From contig CAZIMF010000006.1 of the NCBI GenBank assembly GCA_964540445.1, positions 1 through 33,547 on the forward strand: DNA of 33,547 nucleotides, given 5' to 3'. Source of the stretch: JALQXV01 sp964540445 (GTDB taxonomy: Bacteria > Patescibacteriota > Saccharimonadia > Saccharimonadales > 2-12-FULL-41-12). A model generated the notes under the pieces. It was not told the DNA's origin, searched no databases, and saw nothing but the letters and a program-made list of their open reading frames with translations. A program made the position numbers and the translations under genes. Shown piece by piece: positions 1 through 6,838 of the stretch. The first letter of the stretch is position 1. Each line of letters opens with the position of its first letter.

Positions 1-55
1 CTCAAAATCTTGTGTCCTTCGGGACGTGCCGGTTCAAGTCCGGCCCGCGGTACCA
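1..55 (+). tRNA. tRNA-Leu(CAA), 3' part only
   Basis: The window opens inside the anticodon loop. Bases 1-7 read CTCAAAA, giving anticodon CAA at 3-5. A long variable arm follows (GTCC-TTC-GGGAC region, 14-25), then a T arm at 28-44 (GCCGG/CCGGC around TTCAAGT) and the acceptor strand 45-51. Discriminator A52 and an encoded CCA end at 55. A long variable arm with A73 and anticodon CAA fits leucine. The 5' half lies outside the window. Confidence 0.9.
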
Positions 56-79
56 GATAATAGACACAGTTTGTTGCAT

Positions 80-112
80 AGTAAAACGGGGCCTGGCTAA
101 CCCCGTTTTACT
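80..112. terminator. Bidirectional intrinsic terminator
   Basis: Inverted repeat AGTAAAACGGGG / CCCCGTTTTACT with a 9-nt loop. The A-rich foot becomes a U-rich tract in both directions. It lies between the tRNA-Leu (plus) and the secreted-protein gene (minus), so it probably ends both transcripts. Confidence 0.85.
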
Positions 113-133
113 TATTTAATTACACTAGTTTAT

Positions 134-481
134 TTAGTTATATATACCGATCCAGGTATTGTTACTAGAGTAATTTGTCGCACTACCGGTAGTGGCGCTT
201 CCTCCAAAAGTATTGAAGAAAACTAAGGCACTTCCGGTTGTGGCATTCTGAAAGTTTAGACTACTAACCCCTACCAGGTTAACATTCGTTTTTGTAACGG
301 TCTTGGTGTACGATTGGTTAATTTGATTAAATGAACCTGGCCCCGTAAATGTTATTGAGGCTGCTGAAGCCGGAGTGCTAGCGGCACCAGCAATTGCAAT
401 CGATGCCGATAATGCCAGTAACAACCCAACTACTTTTTGCAAAACATTGTTTTTAGTGTGTGTAAAAAATGCATTTTTCAT
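134..481 (-). CDS. Small secreted protein with one 70-residue TGPGS module
   Basis: A 115-residue protein with an N-terminal signal peptide: basic start, hydrophobic stretch about 17-33 and an Ala-rich cleavage region near residue 40. The whole mature part, Thr46 to Asn115, is one copy of a module that begins TGPGS and ends in an Asn/Ser-rich strand. It aligns without gaps to modules 2 and 3 of the protein at 18021-19055. Shared positions include N21-x-N23 and N31-x-Q33-x-A35-xx-G38-x-A40 (module numbering). A good Shine-Dalgarno (GGGGGTGG) precedes the ATG. No known domain is recognised. It is probably exported and surface-associated or released; assembly into beta-structured fibres is only a guess from the polar repeat character. 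Confidence 0.8.
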   Translation of the reverse strand: MKNAFFTHTKNNVLQKVVGLLLALSASIAIAGAASTPASAASITFTGPGSFNQINQSYTKTVTKTNVNLVGVSSLNFQNATTGSALVFFNTFGGSATTGSATNYSSNNTWIGIYN

Positions 482-512
482 GCTCCACCCCCTGCTTTAC
501 CTTATAAAATGA

Positions 513-525
513 GCGTTAATAACGC
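513..525. promoter_or_regulatory. Perfect 13-bp palindrome in the promoter region of the secreted-protein gene
   Basis: GCGTTA-A-TAACGC is a perfect dyad. On the minus strand it lies between a possible -35 (TTACGC) and a possible -10 (TATAAG) upstream of the gene ending at 134. The position would suit an operator, but no cognate regulator can be assigned. Confidence 0.35.
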
Positions 526-646
526 GTAACTATATATAATAAAATTCTTATGGCAGGATCATCTATCTAAATTTTTACAGATACCCATGGGAGATAAGCC
601 TATAATGTTTAGCTTGATGTTTTAAACATACTAAGTCTTCCGCCGC

Positions 647-1087
647 CTAAAGAGCTACCGGTGTAATCGGAAAGCCTTTTTTAAAAGCTTCGATCATGGC
701 TTTTTGTAGCTGGATAGTGCTAAACGGAAGTCGTTCAAAGTGTTTGATGTCTACCCACATCGGTGTATGAGTGTTTGCACCAAGCCGGTTAAGCTGGGCC
801 TCTTCTGAGGCATCTTGGATAGCGACAGATTCATGTGGGGCTACTTCACAAACAAAAATGAATTGGTCGTTGTACGGCGCTGGGTGTTTTTCGGTAAAAA
901 CTAACGTAAACTTGGTGACTTGTAGCCCTGTTTCTTCCGCCACTTCTCGCACCACTGCCTGCTCTGGAGTCTCGTCATCATTTAAACGGCCACCAACAAG
1001 CGTGTAGTATTGTGCCCCATGTCGATTGCGATGCATCACGAGCAGTTTGTTGTTTTCGATAATAATTGCGCGAGCTGCTGTTGCCAT
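647..1087 (-). CDS. NUDIX hydrolase
   Basis: A 146-residue NUDIX-family pyrophosphohydrolase. The Nudix box GX5EX7REUXEEXGU is complete from Gly33 to Leu55 (G-RLNDD-E ... REVAEETGL), so the metal-binding glutamates are present. Substrate cannot be read from sequence; the family cleaves nucleoside diphosphates linked to another group, often oxidised nucleotides or nucleotide sugars. A longer GTG-started form exists (1111), but the ATG at 1087 is preferred: a TATACT hexamer ends 7 nt before it and the fold starts directly at ATAARAIIIENNK. The next gene runs divergently from 1149, so the two start sites share about 60 bp. Confidence 0.88.
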   Translation of the reverse strand: MATAARAIIIENNKLLVMHRNRHGAQYYTLVGGRLNDDETPEQAVVREVAEETGLQVTKFTLVFTEKHPAPYNDQFIFVCEVAPHESVAIQDASEEAQLNRLGANTHTPMWVDIKHFERLPFSTIQLQKAMIEAFKKGFPITPVAL

Positions 1088-1094
1088 ACCATGT

Positions 1095-1100
1095 AGTATA
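1095..1100 (-). promoter_or_regulatory. -10 element of the NUDIX gene (leaderless type)
   Basis: TATACT on the minus strand, 7 nt before the ATG at 1087, with no Shine-Dalgarno. Transcription would begin at or next to the start codon. Confidence 0.6.
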
Positions 1101-1136
1101 CACAGTATCACCCCACAGTTAACTCTCTGTATTTGG

Positions 1137-1142
1137 TATGAT
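1137..1142 (+). promoter_or_regulatory. -10 element of the small membrane protein gene (leaderless type)
   Basis: TATGAT followed by 6 nt and then the ATG at 1149, with no Shine-Dalgarno. It is divergent from the NUDIX promoter. Confidence 0.55.
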
Positions 1143-1148
1143 TGCTGT

Positions 1149-1427
1149 ATGACTGCTAAAAAGGCAACTCTGCTAAAAAAATTCTTTGCTGATAAAGATG
1201 GACAGATAGTTACCTGGCAATCTCCTAATGCCTTGCTGTGTATCTGGGTAATTATAAAATTATTATCAGCTATGCTCTCAGATAGTGAATTTAGAGGTGG
1301 ATTAGTGATGCTTGCTTCTGCGGTTCTTTTTTGCTGGGCTTATCTGGAGTTTACGCAAGGCGTCACTTATTTTCGAAGATTTCTTGGTGCGGCTGTTCTC
1401 GCTGTTACTATTTTAGGTTTTTTCTAA
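1149..1427 (+). CDS. Small membrane protein of unknown function
   Basis: A 92-residue protein. After a basic, polar start (MTAKKATLLKKFFADKDGQ) there are two or three hydrophobic segments at about residues 30-42, 50-66 and 75-91. The likely topology is a short cytoplasmic N-terminus followed by membrane hairpins. An upstream in-frame extension to 1026 runs through the divergent NUDIX gene and is not credible. The ATG at 1149 lies 6 nt after a TATGAT hexamer. The cfa gene starts 24 nt after the stop with its own -10 box. I do not recognise the family and assign no function. Confidence 0.7.
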   Translation: MTAKKATLLKKFFADKDGQIVTWQSPNALLCIWVIIKLLSAMLSDSEFRGGLVMLASAVLFCWAYLEFTQGVTYFRRFLGAAVLAVTILGFF

Positions 1428-1439
1428 GAAAAGTTTTGA

Positions 1440-1445
1440 TATAGT
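1440..1445 (+). promoter_or_regulatory. -10 element of cfa (leaderless type)
   Basis: TATAGT followed by 6 nt and the ATG at 1452. The preceding 12 nt contain no Shine-Dalgarno. Confidence 0.6.
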
Positions 1446-1451
1446 AACAAT

Positions 1452-2567
1452 ATGAATAAGTCGAAGGTGTTTGTTCAGCGTTTACTGAGCTCAGCCAGCA
1501 TCACGGTTGATGGGCCTCAACCATTTGATATTCAGGTCCACGACGACAGGTTTTATAAGCGAGTCATTGCTGACCGAGAACTAGGTTTTGGCGAAAGTTA
1601 CATGGACGGTTGGTGGTCAAGCCAACGACTTGATCAAACAATAGCAACATTACTGGCAGGTAACCTCCGTGATGCAGTAAAGCCTTCTCCGGCAGCTGCT
1701 AAAACGGTGATTGTGGCAACAATTACCAACCCTCAAAAGAAAAACAAGGCCTACAAAAATGCCTCAGCTCATTACGACATAGGCAATGACTTATATCAGC
1801 GTATGCTTGATCCGCGCATGGTTTATAGCTGTGCCTTTTGGAAAAATGCCAAAACACTCGAGGAGGCGCAAGTTGCGAAGCTTGATCGAATATGTAAAAA
1901 ACTCCACCTCAAGAAAGGTATGACGCTGCTAGATATTGGTTGCGGCTGGGGCGGCTTTAGCAAATATGCCGCTGAAACCTATGGCGTTATTGTCACGGGT
2001 ATTTCGCCTGCCGCCGAACAAGTAAAATTGGCACGTGAGCGGACAAAGGGCTTAGAGGTAACCATATTGCAGCAAGATTTTCGCGAAGCAACTGGCTCAT
2101 ATGACAGAATTGTATCCGTTGGCATGCTTGAACATGTTGGTCCGAAAAACTATAAAAAATTCTTTGAACACTGCGACAAATTACTTAAAGATGATGGCAT
2201 TATGCTGCACCATACCATTGGCAACATTCGTACTGTTAAGACTGTGGACCCGTGGATTAATAAATACATTTTCCCGGGTGGTGTTATCCCATCGCTGACC
2301 CAGCTCATGCGAGCATCTGAGGGTAAATTTATCGTAGAAGATGTTGAAAATTTTGGTCCTGATTATGACAAAACCCTGATGGCATGGTTTGCCAACTTTA
2401 AAAAGCACTATCCAGAAATTAGCGATCAATACGACAAACGATTTTACAAAATGTGGGAGTATTATTTGTTGTCGTGTGCCGGCGCCTTTCGTGCCCGGCG
2501 CCTGCAGCTCTGGCAAATTGTATTTAGAAAAATTCAACCTTCTGAAACCTACGTCCCCCATCGTTAA
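1452..2567 (+). CDS. cfa: Cyclopropane-fatty-acyl-phospholipid synthase
   Basis: A 371-residue protein, full length for the family. It would transfer a methylene group from S-adenosylmethionine to the cis double bond of membrane phospholipid acyl chains. The SAM-binding motif LLDIGCGWGGF is at about 159-169. The preceding block AHYDIGNDLYQRMLDP is typical of Cfa. The C-terminal block YYLLSCAGAFRARRLQLWQ contains the conserved Cys342 region found in E. coli Cfa. The N-terminal lipid-binding part (about 1-100) is present, including GESYMDGWW. It has its own leaderless-type promoter. Cfa requires unsaturated acyl chains, so the cell or its host must supply them. Confidence 0.95.
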   Translation: MNKSKVFVQRLLSSASITVDGPQPFDIQVHDDRFYKRVIADRELGFGESYMDGWWSSQRLDQTIATLLAGNLRDAVKPSPAAAKTVIVATITNPQKKNKAYKNASAHYDIGNDLYQRMLDPRMVYSCAFWKNAKTLEEAQVAKLDRICKKLHLKKGMTLLDIGCGWGGFSKYAAETYGVIVTGISPAAEQVKLARERTKGLEVTILQQDFREATGSYDRIVSVGMLEHVGPKNYKKFFEHCDKLLKDDGIMLHHTIGNIRTVKTVDPWINKYIFPGGVIPSLTQLMRASEGKFIVEDVENFGPDYDKTLMAWFANFKKHYPEISDQYDKRFYKMWEYYLLSCAGAFRARRLQLWQIVFRKIQPSETYVPHR

Positions 2568-2631
2568 TCTGATCTACATCTAATATAGGCTTTGACACGG
2601 CAGAGGAAGACTTCTAAAATAGGTAGATAGT

Positions 2632-2647
2632 TAAGCACTAGTACTTA
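2632..2647. promoter_or_regulatory. Near-perfect 16-bp palindrome upstream of the muralytic gene
   Basis: TAAGCACTAGTACTTA pairs at 7 of 8 positions. It lies about 10 bp upstream of a weak -35 (TTGAAC, 2657-2662) that has a -10-like TAGAAT (2682-2687) at 19-bp spacing. It may be an operator; the sequence alone does not prove it. Confidence 0.25.
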
Positions 2648-2752
2648 CTCATTTGATTGAACGCGCAACCACCTTGCACCATAGAATCCAGTCAGCAATT
2701 ACTAAGTCTTAGCTCCTAATTACTAACCCCTTAAACAGATAAGGAGGTGCTT

Positions 2753-3235
2753 TTGAACGGATATCCAGAATCAAGAGCTACTAGTACACATATTAAAATG
2801 GGCGTAGCAGTTGCCTTAAGCGTGCTGGCCTGCGGCTCAGCCACAGCCAATGCAGCACAGAAATATAACGCAGCTCCCACGCCGACTGCCGAATCGCCAG
2901 CTGGCCCTATGCCTTCGGGGGTGGTAGAAATGGGGATTTTTGCTACCGCTCATGCCAATGATGTATATGCCACCAGAAATCTACCAAGAATACTCAAAAG
3001 AATTGGTGGCTGTGAGACCAAAAACTCGCCCGTAGCCCGAATTAACTATACAGCGCAAAACCCTACCACGAGTGCATCGGGTGGATTCCAGTTTATGTAT
3101 GAAACCTGGGATCATTTTATGGGTTATGATGAAGCGTGGAAGGCGCCCCACAGGGTACAAAATAAGAAAGCCATTATAACCCTCCGCAAATACGGCACGG
3201 CGCCGTGGGCCGCATCACATTGGTGCTGGGATTAA
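2753..3235 (+). CDS. Secreted transglycosylase/lysozyme-like (Rpf-type) muralytic protein
   Basis: A 160-residue protein if it starts at TTG 2753, which sits 5 nt after a strong Shine-Dalgarno (AAGGAGG, 2741-2747). The GTG at 2747 overlaps that site and is unlikely. The N-terminus is a signal peptide (hydrophobic about 16-30, cleavage near TANAA). The C-terminal domain from about 76 to 160 resembles resuscitation-promoting-factor/transglycosylase domains: IGGCE with the probable catalytic Glu88, then ASGGFQFMYETW and GTAPWAASHWCW. Cys87 and Cys158 could form a disulfide. It would cut the glycan strand of peptidoglycan, either its own wall during growth or a host wall if the organism is an epibiont (inference). 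Its stop codon directly abuts the stop of the convergent neighbour. Confidence 0.82.
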   Translation: MNGYPESRATSTHIKMGVAVALSVLACGSATANAAQKYNAAPTPTAESPAGPMPSGVVEMGIFATAHANDVYATRNLPRILKRIGGCETKNSPVARINYTAQNPTTSASGGFQFMYETWDHFMGYDEAWKAPHRVQNKKAIITLRKYGTAPWAASHWCWD

Positions 3236-4015
3236 TTAGACATAGACAGCAGTAGTTATAGCTTCAAAAAGTTTGTTTGGATTTTGAATACTCCAGACTG
3301 CTATGCCAGCTGCCTGCTGACCAAATGGCTTCATAGACTTTTTATTTGTAATAGCAACGTTTCCTGTTCGCGCCGTCCATATGGCGGAGCCATGCAGTAT
3401 AGTCAAGGAGATAGGATAGGTTGCAGTAAGTTCGTATAGAATTGCTGCAAGAACTGGTATGCCACTGTCTGAAGTTATCGGTGTTTTTAGCTCCAGCGAA
3501 ATACCAAACTTTTGAAATTCATCAAAAGTTACTACCAGTACGGTATTCTCTCTTTGGAATAAATCTTTTGCTGGTAACGTAATGCTTGCAAGAGCTGCGC
3601 TAGCAATAATTAAAACCCCATTAAAATCAGCAATAAATTGTTCTAGCATTAGATTTGTTTCGCTATTTTTGCCTAAATCGCCGGCCAACAATACGCCGTC
3701 TGCCCATTGGCTGGCATCAAGCAGTTCGGCGAGCGCACTCTTCGCAAAGCTGCCGCTGGCGTTACTGGGTGCATATTCGATGTTCGGCAGCATTTTAGTA
3801 AGCTTACGTGTACTCTCGGGCATAAGTACGCGCACTGTTCCGGCTCCAGCCTGCTCGGCAGCTGCAAAGCTTTCCGCAACATGAATAAACTCCTGCGCCT
3901 GACCTCCAATAATAAGAAGTTTCCCCGCGCTTTGCTTTGTTTCAGGTTTACTCCAGAGCATACTAGGAAACAGCGGCGCCTCTGCTTCCTGTGATTGCCA
4001 AAATGTATCGATCAT
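3236..4015 (-). CDS. Divergent NAD(P)H-hydrate dehydratase-like (ribokinase-fold) protein, probably catalytically altered
   Basis: A 259-residue protein resembling the C-terminal, ribokinase-fold domain of YjeF (NAD(P)H-hydrate dehydratase). The glycine-rich start GKLLIIGGQAQEF (about 31-43) and AAEQAGAGTVRVLMPES match the family, as does the middle block DGVLLAGDLGKNSET, which corresponds to the usual D-x-x-x-x-G-P-G-L-G. The region that normally holds TPH-P-GE reads VVTFDEFQKFG. The GTGD signature carrying the catalytic aspartate is missing; the equivalent place reads MKPFGQQAAGIAVWS. Its start overlaps the proline iminopeptidase stop (ATGA), so the two are co-translated. Fold assignment is fairly secure; the activity may be lost or changed. 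Confidence 0.65.
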   Translation of the reverse strand: MIDTFWQSQEAEAPLFPSMLWSKPETKQSAGKLLIIGGQAQEFIHVAESFAAAEQAGAGTVRVLMPESTRKLTKMLPNIEYAPSNASGSFAKSALAELLDASQWADGVLLAGDLGKNSETNLMLEQFIADFNGVLIIASAALASITLPAKDLFQRENTVLVVTFDEFQKFGISLELKTPITSDSGIPVLAAILYELTATYPISLTILHGSAIWTARTGNVAITNKKSMKPFGQQAAGIAVWSIQNPNKLFEAITTAVYV

Positions 4016-4935
4016 AGGGTTGAAAGTACGGCTTTAGTGGCATCAAAGGTATTTCGTTCCGAACCAGAATGACCGGCAACAGTCATAATAAGCGAGCTGT
4101 TCGGTAATGATTGGTGTAACTTGTGGGCAATTAATGGCCGGCAGACCATATCGTATCTCCCCTGGATAATTGTTATAGGCATGGTAAGAGACGAAACATT
4201 GTCGAGTATGTAGTTTTGGGGCAGATAACAGTGCTTATTGTCAGTAAAATATGACAAGTTAACCTTGGCTGACTCAGCATCAAATTCCTCATACGGAACT
4301 TCAGTAAGTCGGGTGTCTAGCTTCATGAGGGCCATATCGATTGCGTACAATGCGTACGTTGACTTTTTATATGCTTCGCCACTAGCTGGATTGCTTATTT
4401 GCTCAAAGTGGTAAATATGCGGAGCCTCATGATGCTCGGGCGGTGTTCGCGCCAGTAATCGTTCCCATATCTCCGGGAAAAAATCTTTATTGCCTCCCCC
4501 ATAAAACCAATCTAGCTCCTCTTGATTGCCAAGGAATATCCCGCGGAGCACCATACTCTGAACGTGGTTGCCATACTTGATGCCATAACACAGCGCTAAG
4601 GTTGAACCCCATGAGCCTCCGGTTATGACCCATGAATCAATGGCGAGCGTATTTCTAATTAGCTCTAAATCCTCAACTAAGTCTTGAGTTGTATTATTTT
4701 CAAGCGAAGCATGTGGCGTACTTTTACCGCTACCCCGTTGGTCAAGAAATATAACTCGGTGTTTTTTAGGATCAAATGGTTCCTTATGCCCGTCATCGCA
4801 GCCGACCCCGGGCCCACCATGCAGAAATATTATTGGTGTTCCAGAAGGATTCCCCCACTCCTGTACATATAAGCTGTGCAGCCCGTCTGCTGTTTTTATC
4901 ATGCGTTCATTGATGGTATAGCTATCAGGATTCAT
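4012..4935 (-). CDS. pip: Proline iminopeptidase (alpha/beta hydrolase, family S33)
   Basis: A 307-residue cytoplasmic enzyme that removes N-terminal proline from peptides. The fold markers are in order: the HGGPGVG oxyanion-hole segment (about 39-45), FLDQRGSGKS (63-72), and the nucleophile elbow GGSWGS with Ser108. The acid Asp262 is in QGRYDMVCRP and the base His289 in VAGHSGSE. The catalytic triad is therefore complete. It is the first gene of a two-gene minus-strand unit with the YjeF-like gene (4-nt overlap). Its -10 lies 6 nt before the ATG. It suggests salvage of proline-containing peptides, plausible for a cell dependent on imported peptides (inference). Confidence 0.93.
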   Translation of the reverse strand: MNPDSYTINERMIKTADGLHSLYVQEWGNPSGTPIIFLHGGPGVGCDDGHKEPFDPKKHRVIFLDQRGSGKSTPHASLENNTTQDLVEDLELIRNTLAIDSWVITGGSWGSTLALCYGIKYGNHVQSMVLRGIFLGNQEELDWFYGGGNKDFFPEIWERLLARTPPEHHEAPHIYHFEQISNPASGEAYKKSTYALYAIDMALMKLDTRLTEVPYEEFDAESAKVNLSYFTDNKHCYLPQNYILDNVSSLTMPITIIQGRYDMVCRPLIAHKLHQSLPNSSLIMTVAGHSGSERNTFDATKAVLSTL

Positions 4936-4941
4936 GCCACT

Positions 4942-4947
4942 ATTCTA
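4942..4947 (-). promoter_or_regulatory. -10 element of pip (leaderless type)
   Basis: Minus-strand TAGAAT, 6 nt before the ATG at 4935, with no Shine-Dalgarno. Confidence 0.55.
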
Positions 4948-4963
4948 ACCTATTAAAGTTTAA

Positions 4964-5761
4964 TCATATTACAAGCTCTATGCTCACCGGACAGTGATCG
5001 GAGCCCATGACGGCGCTATGAATCTGGGCAGACTTAATGTGCTCCTTGAGCTGCTTGGAAACAAGGAAGTAATCGATACGCCAGCCGACATTTCGTTCGC
5101 TGGCTTTGGCCCAGTGGGTCCACCAACTGTAGTGACCGTTGCCTTGCGTGAACATTCGAAAGGTGTCGACAAATCCGGCGTCTAGAAAATTTTGAAATCC
5201 GGCACGCTCTTCGTCTGTAAAGCCGTGCTTGCCAATATTTGGCCCGGGATTAGCTAAATCATCTTCTGTATGAGCAACATTTAAATCACCACAAAAAATT
5301 ACTGGCTTTTTTTGCTCAAGCAGCTTGGCATAATCTAAAAATGCTTTATCCCATTGCTCGTGACGTAATTTTAACCGGCTCAGGTCACCTTTTGAGTTTG
5401 GCGTATAAACTGTCAGTACGTAAAAGGTATCAAATTCAGCTGCTAACACTCTACCTTCATGTAATGGGTCGCCGTACGTATCGGCCATGGCCGTATAGTT
5501 ATTGGCAATCACCTCGGGGAATCCATAGAGCACCTCTATTGGTTTCGTTTTGGTAAAAATTGCCGTACCTGAGTAACCTTTTTTAACTGCAGAATTCCAG
5601 TATTCATGGTAGCCGGGTATATCTACTTCAGACTGTTCTTGCTGCGCCTTAGTCTCTTGTAGACATAAAATATCGGGATCGTGCTCTTCAATAAACTTCT
5701 GAAACATTCCTTTGTTCCAAACGGCTCGGATGCCATTTACATTCCACGAGTATATTTTCAT
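4964..5761 (-). CDS. xthA: Exodeoxyribonuclease III / AP endonuclease
   Basis: A 265-residue, full-length member of the exonuclease III family, acting in base excision repair on abasic sites and 3' blocked ends. The ordered motifs are intact: SWNVNGIRA at the start, LCLQETKA with the metal-binding glutamate, CGDLNVAH, RIDYFLVS, and the terminal GSDHCPV with the catalytic Asp-His pair. It is monocistronic and divergent from pyrH. A TATACT hexamer lies 7 nt before the ATG. Confidence 0.95.
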   Translation of the reverse strand: MKIYSWNVNGIRAVWNKGMFQKFIEEHDPDILCLQETKAQQEQSEVDIPGYHEYWNSAVKKGYSGTAIFTKTKPIEVLYGFPEVIANNYTAMADTYGDPLHEGRVLAAEFDTFYVLTVYTPNSKGDLSRLKLRHEQWDKAFLDYAKLLEQKKPVIFCGDLNVAHTEDDLANPGPNIGKHGFTDEERAGFQNFLDAGFVDTFRMFTQGNGHYSWWTHWAKASERNVGWRIDYFLVSKQLKEHIKSAQIHSAVMGSDHCPVSIELVI

Positions 5762-5768
5762 AGATAAC

Positions 5769-5774
5769 AGTATA
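5769..5774 (-). promoter_or_regulatory. -10 element of xthA (leaderless type)
   Basis: Minus-strand TATACT with a 7-nt gap to the ATG at 5761. No Shine-Dalgarno. Confidence 0.6.
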
Positions 5775-5821
5775 GCGTCTAGAAAATGAAAAACCTATGT
5801 CTGCTTTTAGGTCACTTCTGT

Positions 5822-5827
5822 TATAAT
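5822..5827 (+). promoter_or_regulatory. -10 element of pyrH (leaderless type)
   Basis: Consensus TATAAT, 9 nt before the ATG at 5837. The leader would be 0-3 nt. Confidence 0.7.
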
Positions 5828-5836
5828 TTGCAACCA

Positions 5837-6544
5837 ATGGCATATAAACGAGTACTCTTAAAACTGTCCGGCGAAATGTTGTCTGGCCAATTTGAACATG
5901 GTATTGATCCGGAGTTGGCAAAGTGGTTTGCACGAGAGGTTCAAAAGGCTTCAGAAGCAGGCACCGAAATTGTAATTATGGTTGGTGGTGGTAACTTTGT
6001 ACGTGGCGCCCAAGTAGCTGGCCATGGTATCCGCCGCGTTACGGGAGATCATATGGGCATGTTAGGTACTATGATAAACGCACTGGCCTTAACAGATATC
6101 TTTGAAGATCAGGGTGTTAAAACGCGCTGCTTAACTAATATTTTTGCACAGCAGGTCGCTGAGCCATTTGTCTATCGCTTAGCAAATAAGCATCTTGAAA
6201 AAGGCCGCGTTGTAATCGCCGGCGGCGGCTTAGGTCGCCCCTATCTCACTACCGATACCGCAGCCGTTTCATTAGCGCTTGAAATGGACTGTGAAATTGT
6301 TCTAAAAGCTACCAAAGTAAATGGTGTGTATGATAAAGATCCACATCAACACGACGACGCAGTTCGCTATGAATCATTACAGTTCCAGCAAGCAGTTGAA
6401 AACGCTGAAATTAAAGTTATGGATAAAGCTGCAATGGGGCTTGCCATGGAACAAGGTATGCAGTTAGTTATCTTTAACCCCATGGACGAGGGTGCCATTG
6501 CCTCAGTTATCAGCGGCGATCCAGTCGGCACTAAAATTAGCTAG
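5837..6544 (+). CDS. pyrH: UMP kinase
   Basis: A 235-residue amino-acid-kinase-fold enzyme that makes UDP from UMP in pyrimidine nucleotide synthesis. The N-terminal VLLKLSGEMLSG binds phosphate; IVIMVGGGNFVRGA and GDHMGMLGTMINALAL are hallmark bacterial PyrH segments. ATKVNGVYDKDP near residue 155 and the C-terminal VIFNPMDEGAI complete the family pattern. An upstream in-frame ATG at 5786 would add 17 residues across the promoter. The start at 5837 fits both family length and the TATAAT position. The gene is convergent with tRNA-Ser, with only 5 bp between them. Confidence 0.96.
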   Translation: MAYKRVLLKLSGEMLSGQFEHGIDPELAKWFAREVQKASEAGTEIVIMVGGGNFVRGAQVAGHGIRRVTGDHMGMLGTMINALALTDIFEDQGVKTRCLTNIFAQQVAEPFVYRLANKHLEKGRVVIAGGGLGRPYLTTDTAAVSLALEMDCEIVLKATKVNGVYDKDPHQHDDAVRYESLQFQQAVENAEIKVMDKAAMGLAMEQGMQLVIFNPMDEGAIASVISGDPVGTKIS

Positions 6545-6549
6545 ATTTG

Positions 6550-6637
6550 TGGCGGAGGGAGAGGGATTCGAACCCTCGAGGACTTGCGCCCAACACGCTT
6601 TCCAAGCGTGCGCCATAGGCCACTAGGCGACCCCTCC
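6550..6637 (-). tRNA. tRNA-Ser(GGA)
   Basis: An 88-nt minus-strand tRNA. The acceptor strand GGAGGGG (complement of 6631-6637) pairs with CCCTCC. The anticodon stem-loop CACGC-TTGGAAA-GCGTG gives anticodon GGA. A long variable arm, T loop TTCGAAT, discriminator G and an encoded CCA follow. A long variable arm with G73 and GGA fits serine. A minus-strand TATACT at 6648-6653 lies 10 nt before the 5' end. Confidence 0.95.
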
Positions 6638-6647
6638 ATGACATGAC

Positions 6648-6653
6648 AGTATA
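6648..6653 (-). promoter_or_regulatory. -10 element of tRNA-Ser
   Basis: Minus-strand TATACT, 10 nt upstream of the mature tRNA 5' end. No clear -35 is visible. Confidence 0.5.
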
Positions 6654-6663
6654 GCTTATAGCT

Positions 6664-6710
6664 TACTATACCTCCGCTTCATTAAATTTTAATAAAACGG
6701 AGGTATAGTA
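6664..6710. repeat. 13-bp perfect inverted repeat with a mirrored -10 hexamer in each arm
   Basis: TACTATACCTCCG (6664-6676) and its exact complement CGGAGGTATAGTA (6698-6710) flank a 21-nt AT-rich spacer. Each arm contains TATAGT reading outward, toward tRNA-Ser on minus and toward the ABC operon on plus. No U-tract follows directly, so it is not a typical terminator. It looks like a symmetrical divergent promoter or operator. Confidence 0.6.
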
Positions 6711-6825
6711 CCTTTTAATGTACCTTGTGCCCTATTCAGGCATAAAAATGCTAGAAAATGATTAAAAAGTAGTTATTGGCTTAAATTTTACTACAAAACC
6801 CCTGTTAAAGAAGTTAATTACAGCG

Positions 6826-6831
6826 TATTAT
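6826..6831 (+). promoter_or_regulatory. -10 element of the ABC transporter operon (leaderless type)
   Basis: TATTAT followed by 7 nt and the ATG at 6839. No Shine-Dalgarno. Confidence 0.55.
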
Positions 6832-6838
6832 AGACATA

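Noticed and set aside
5786..5836. Longer N-terminus for UMP kinase from the ATG at 5786.
   Set aside because: It would cross the TATAAT promoter, and the family start is at MAYKRVLLKLSG.
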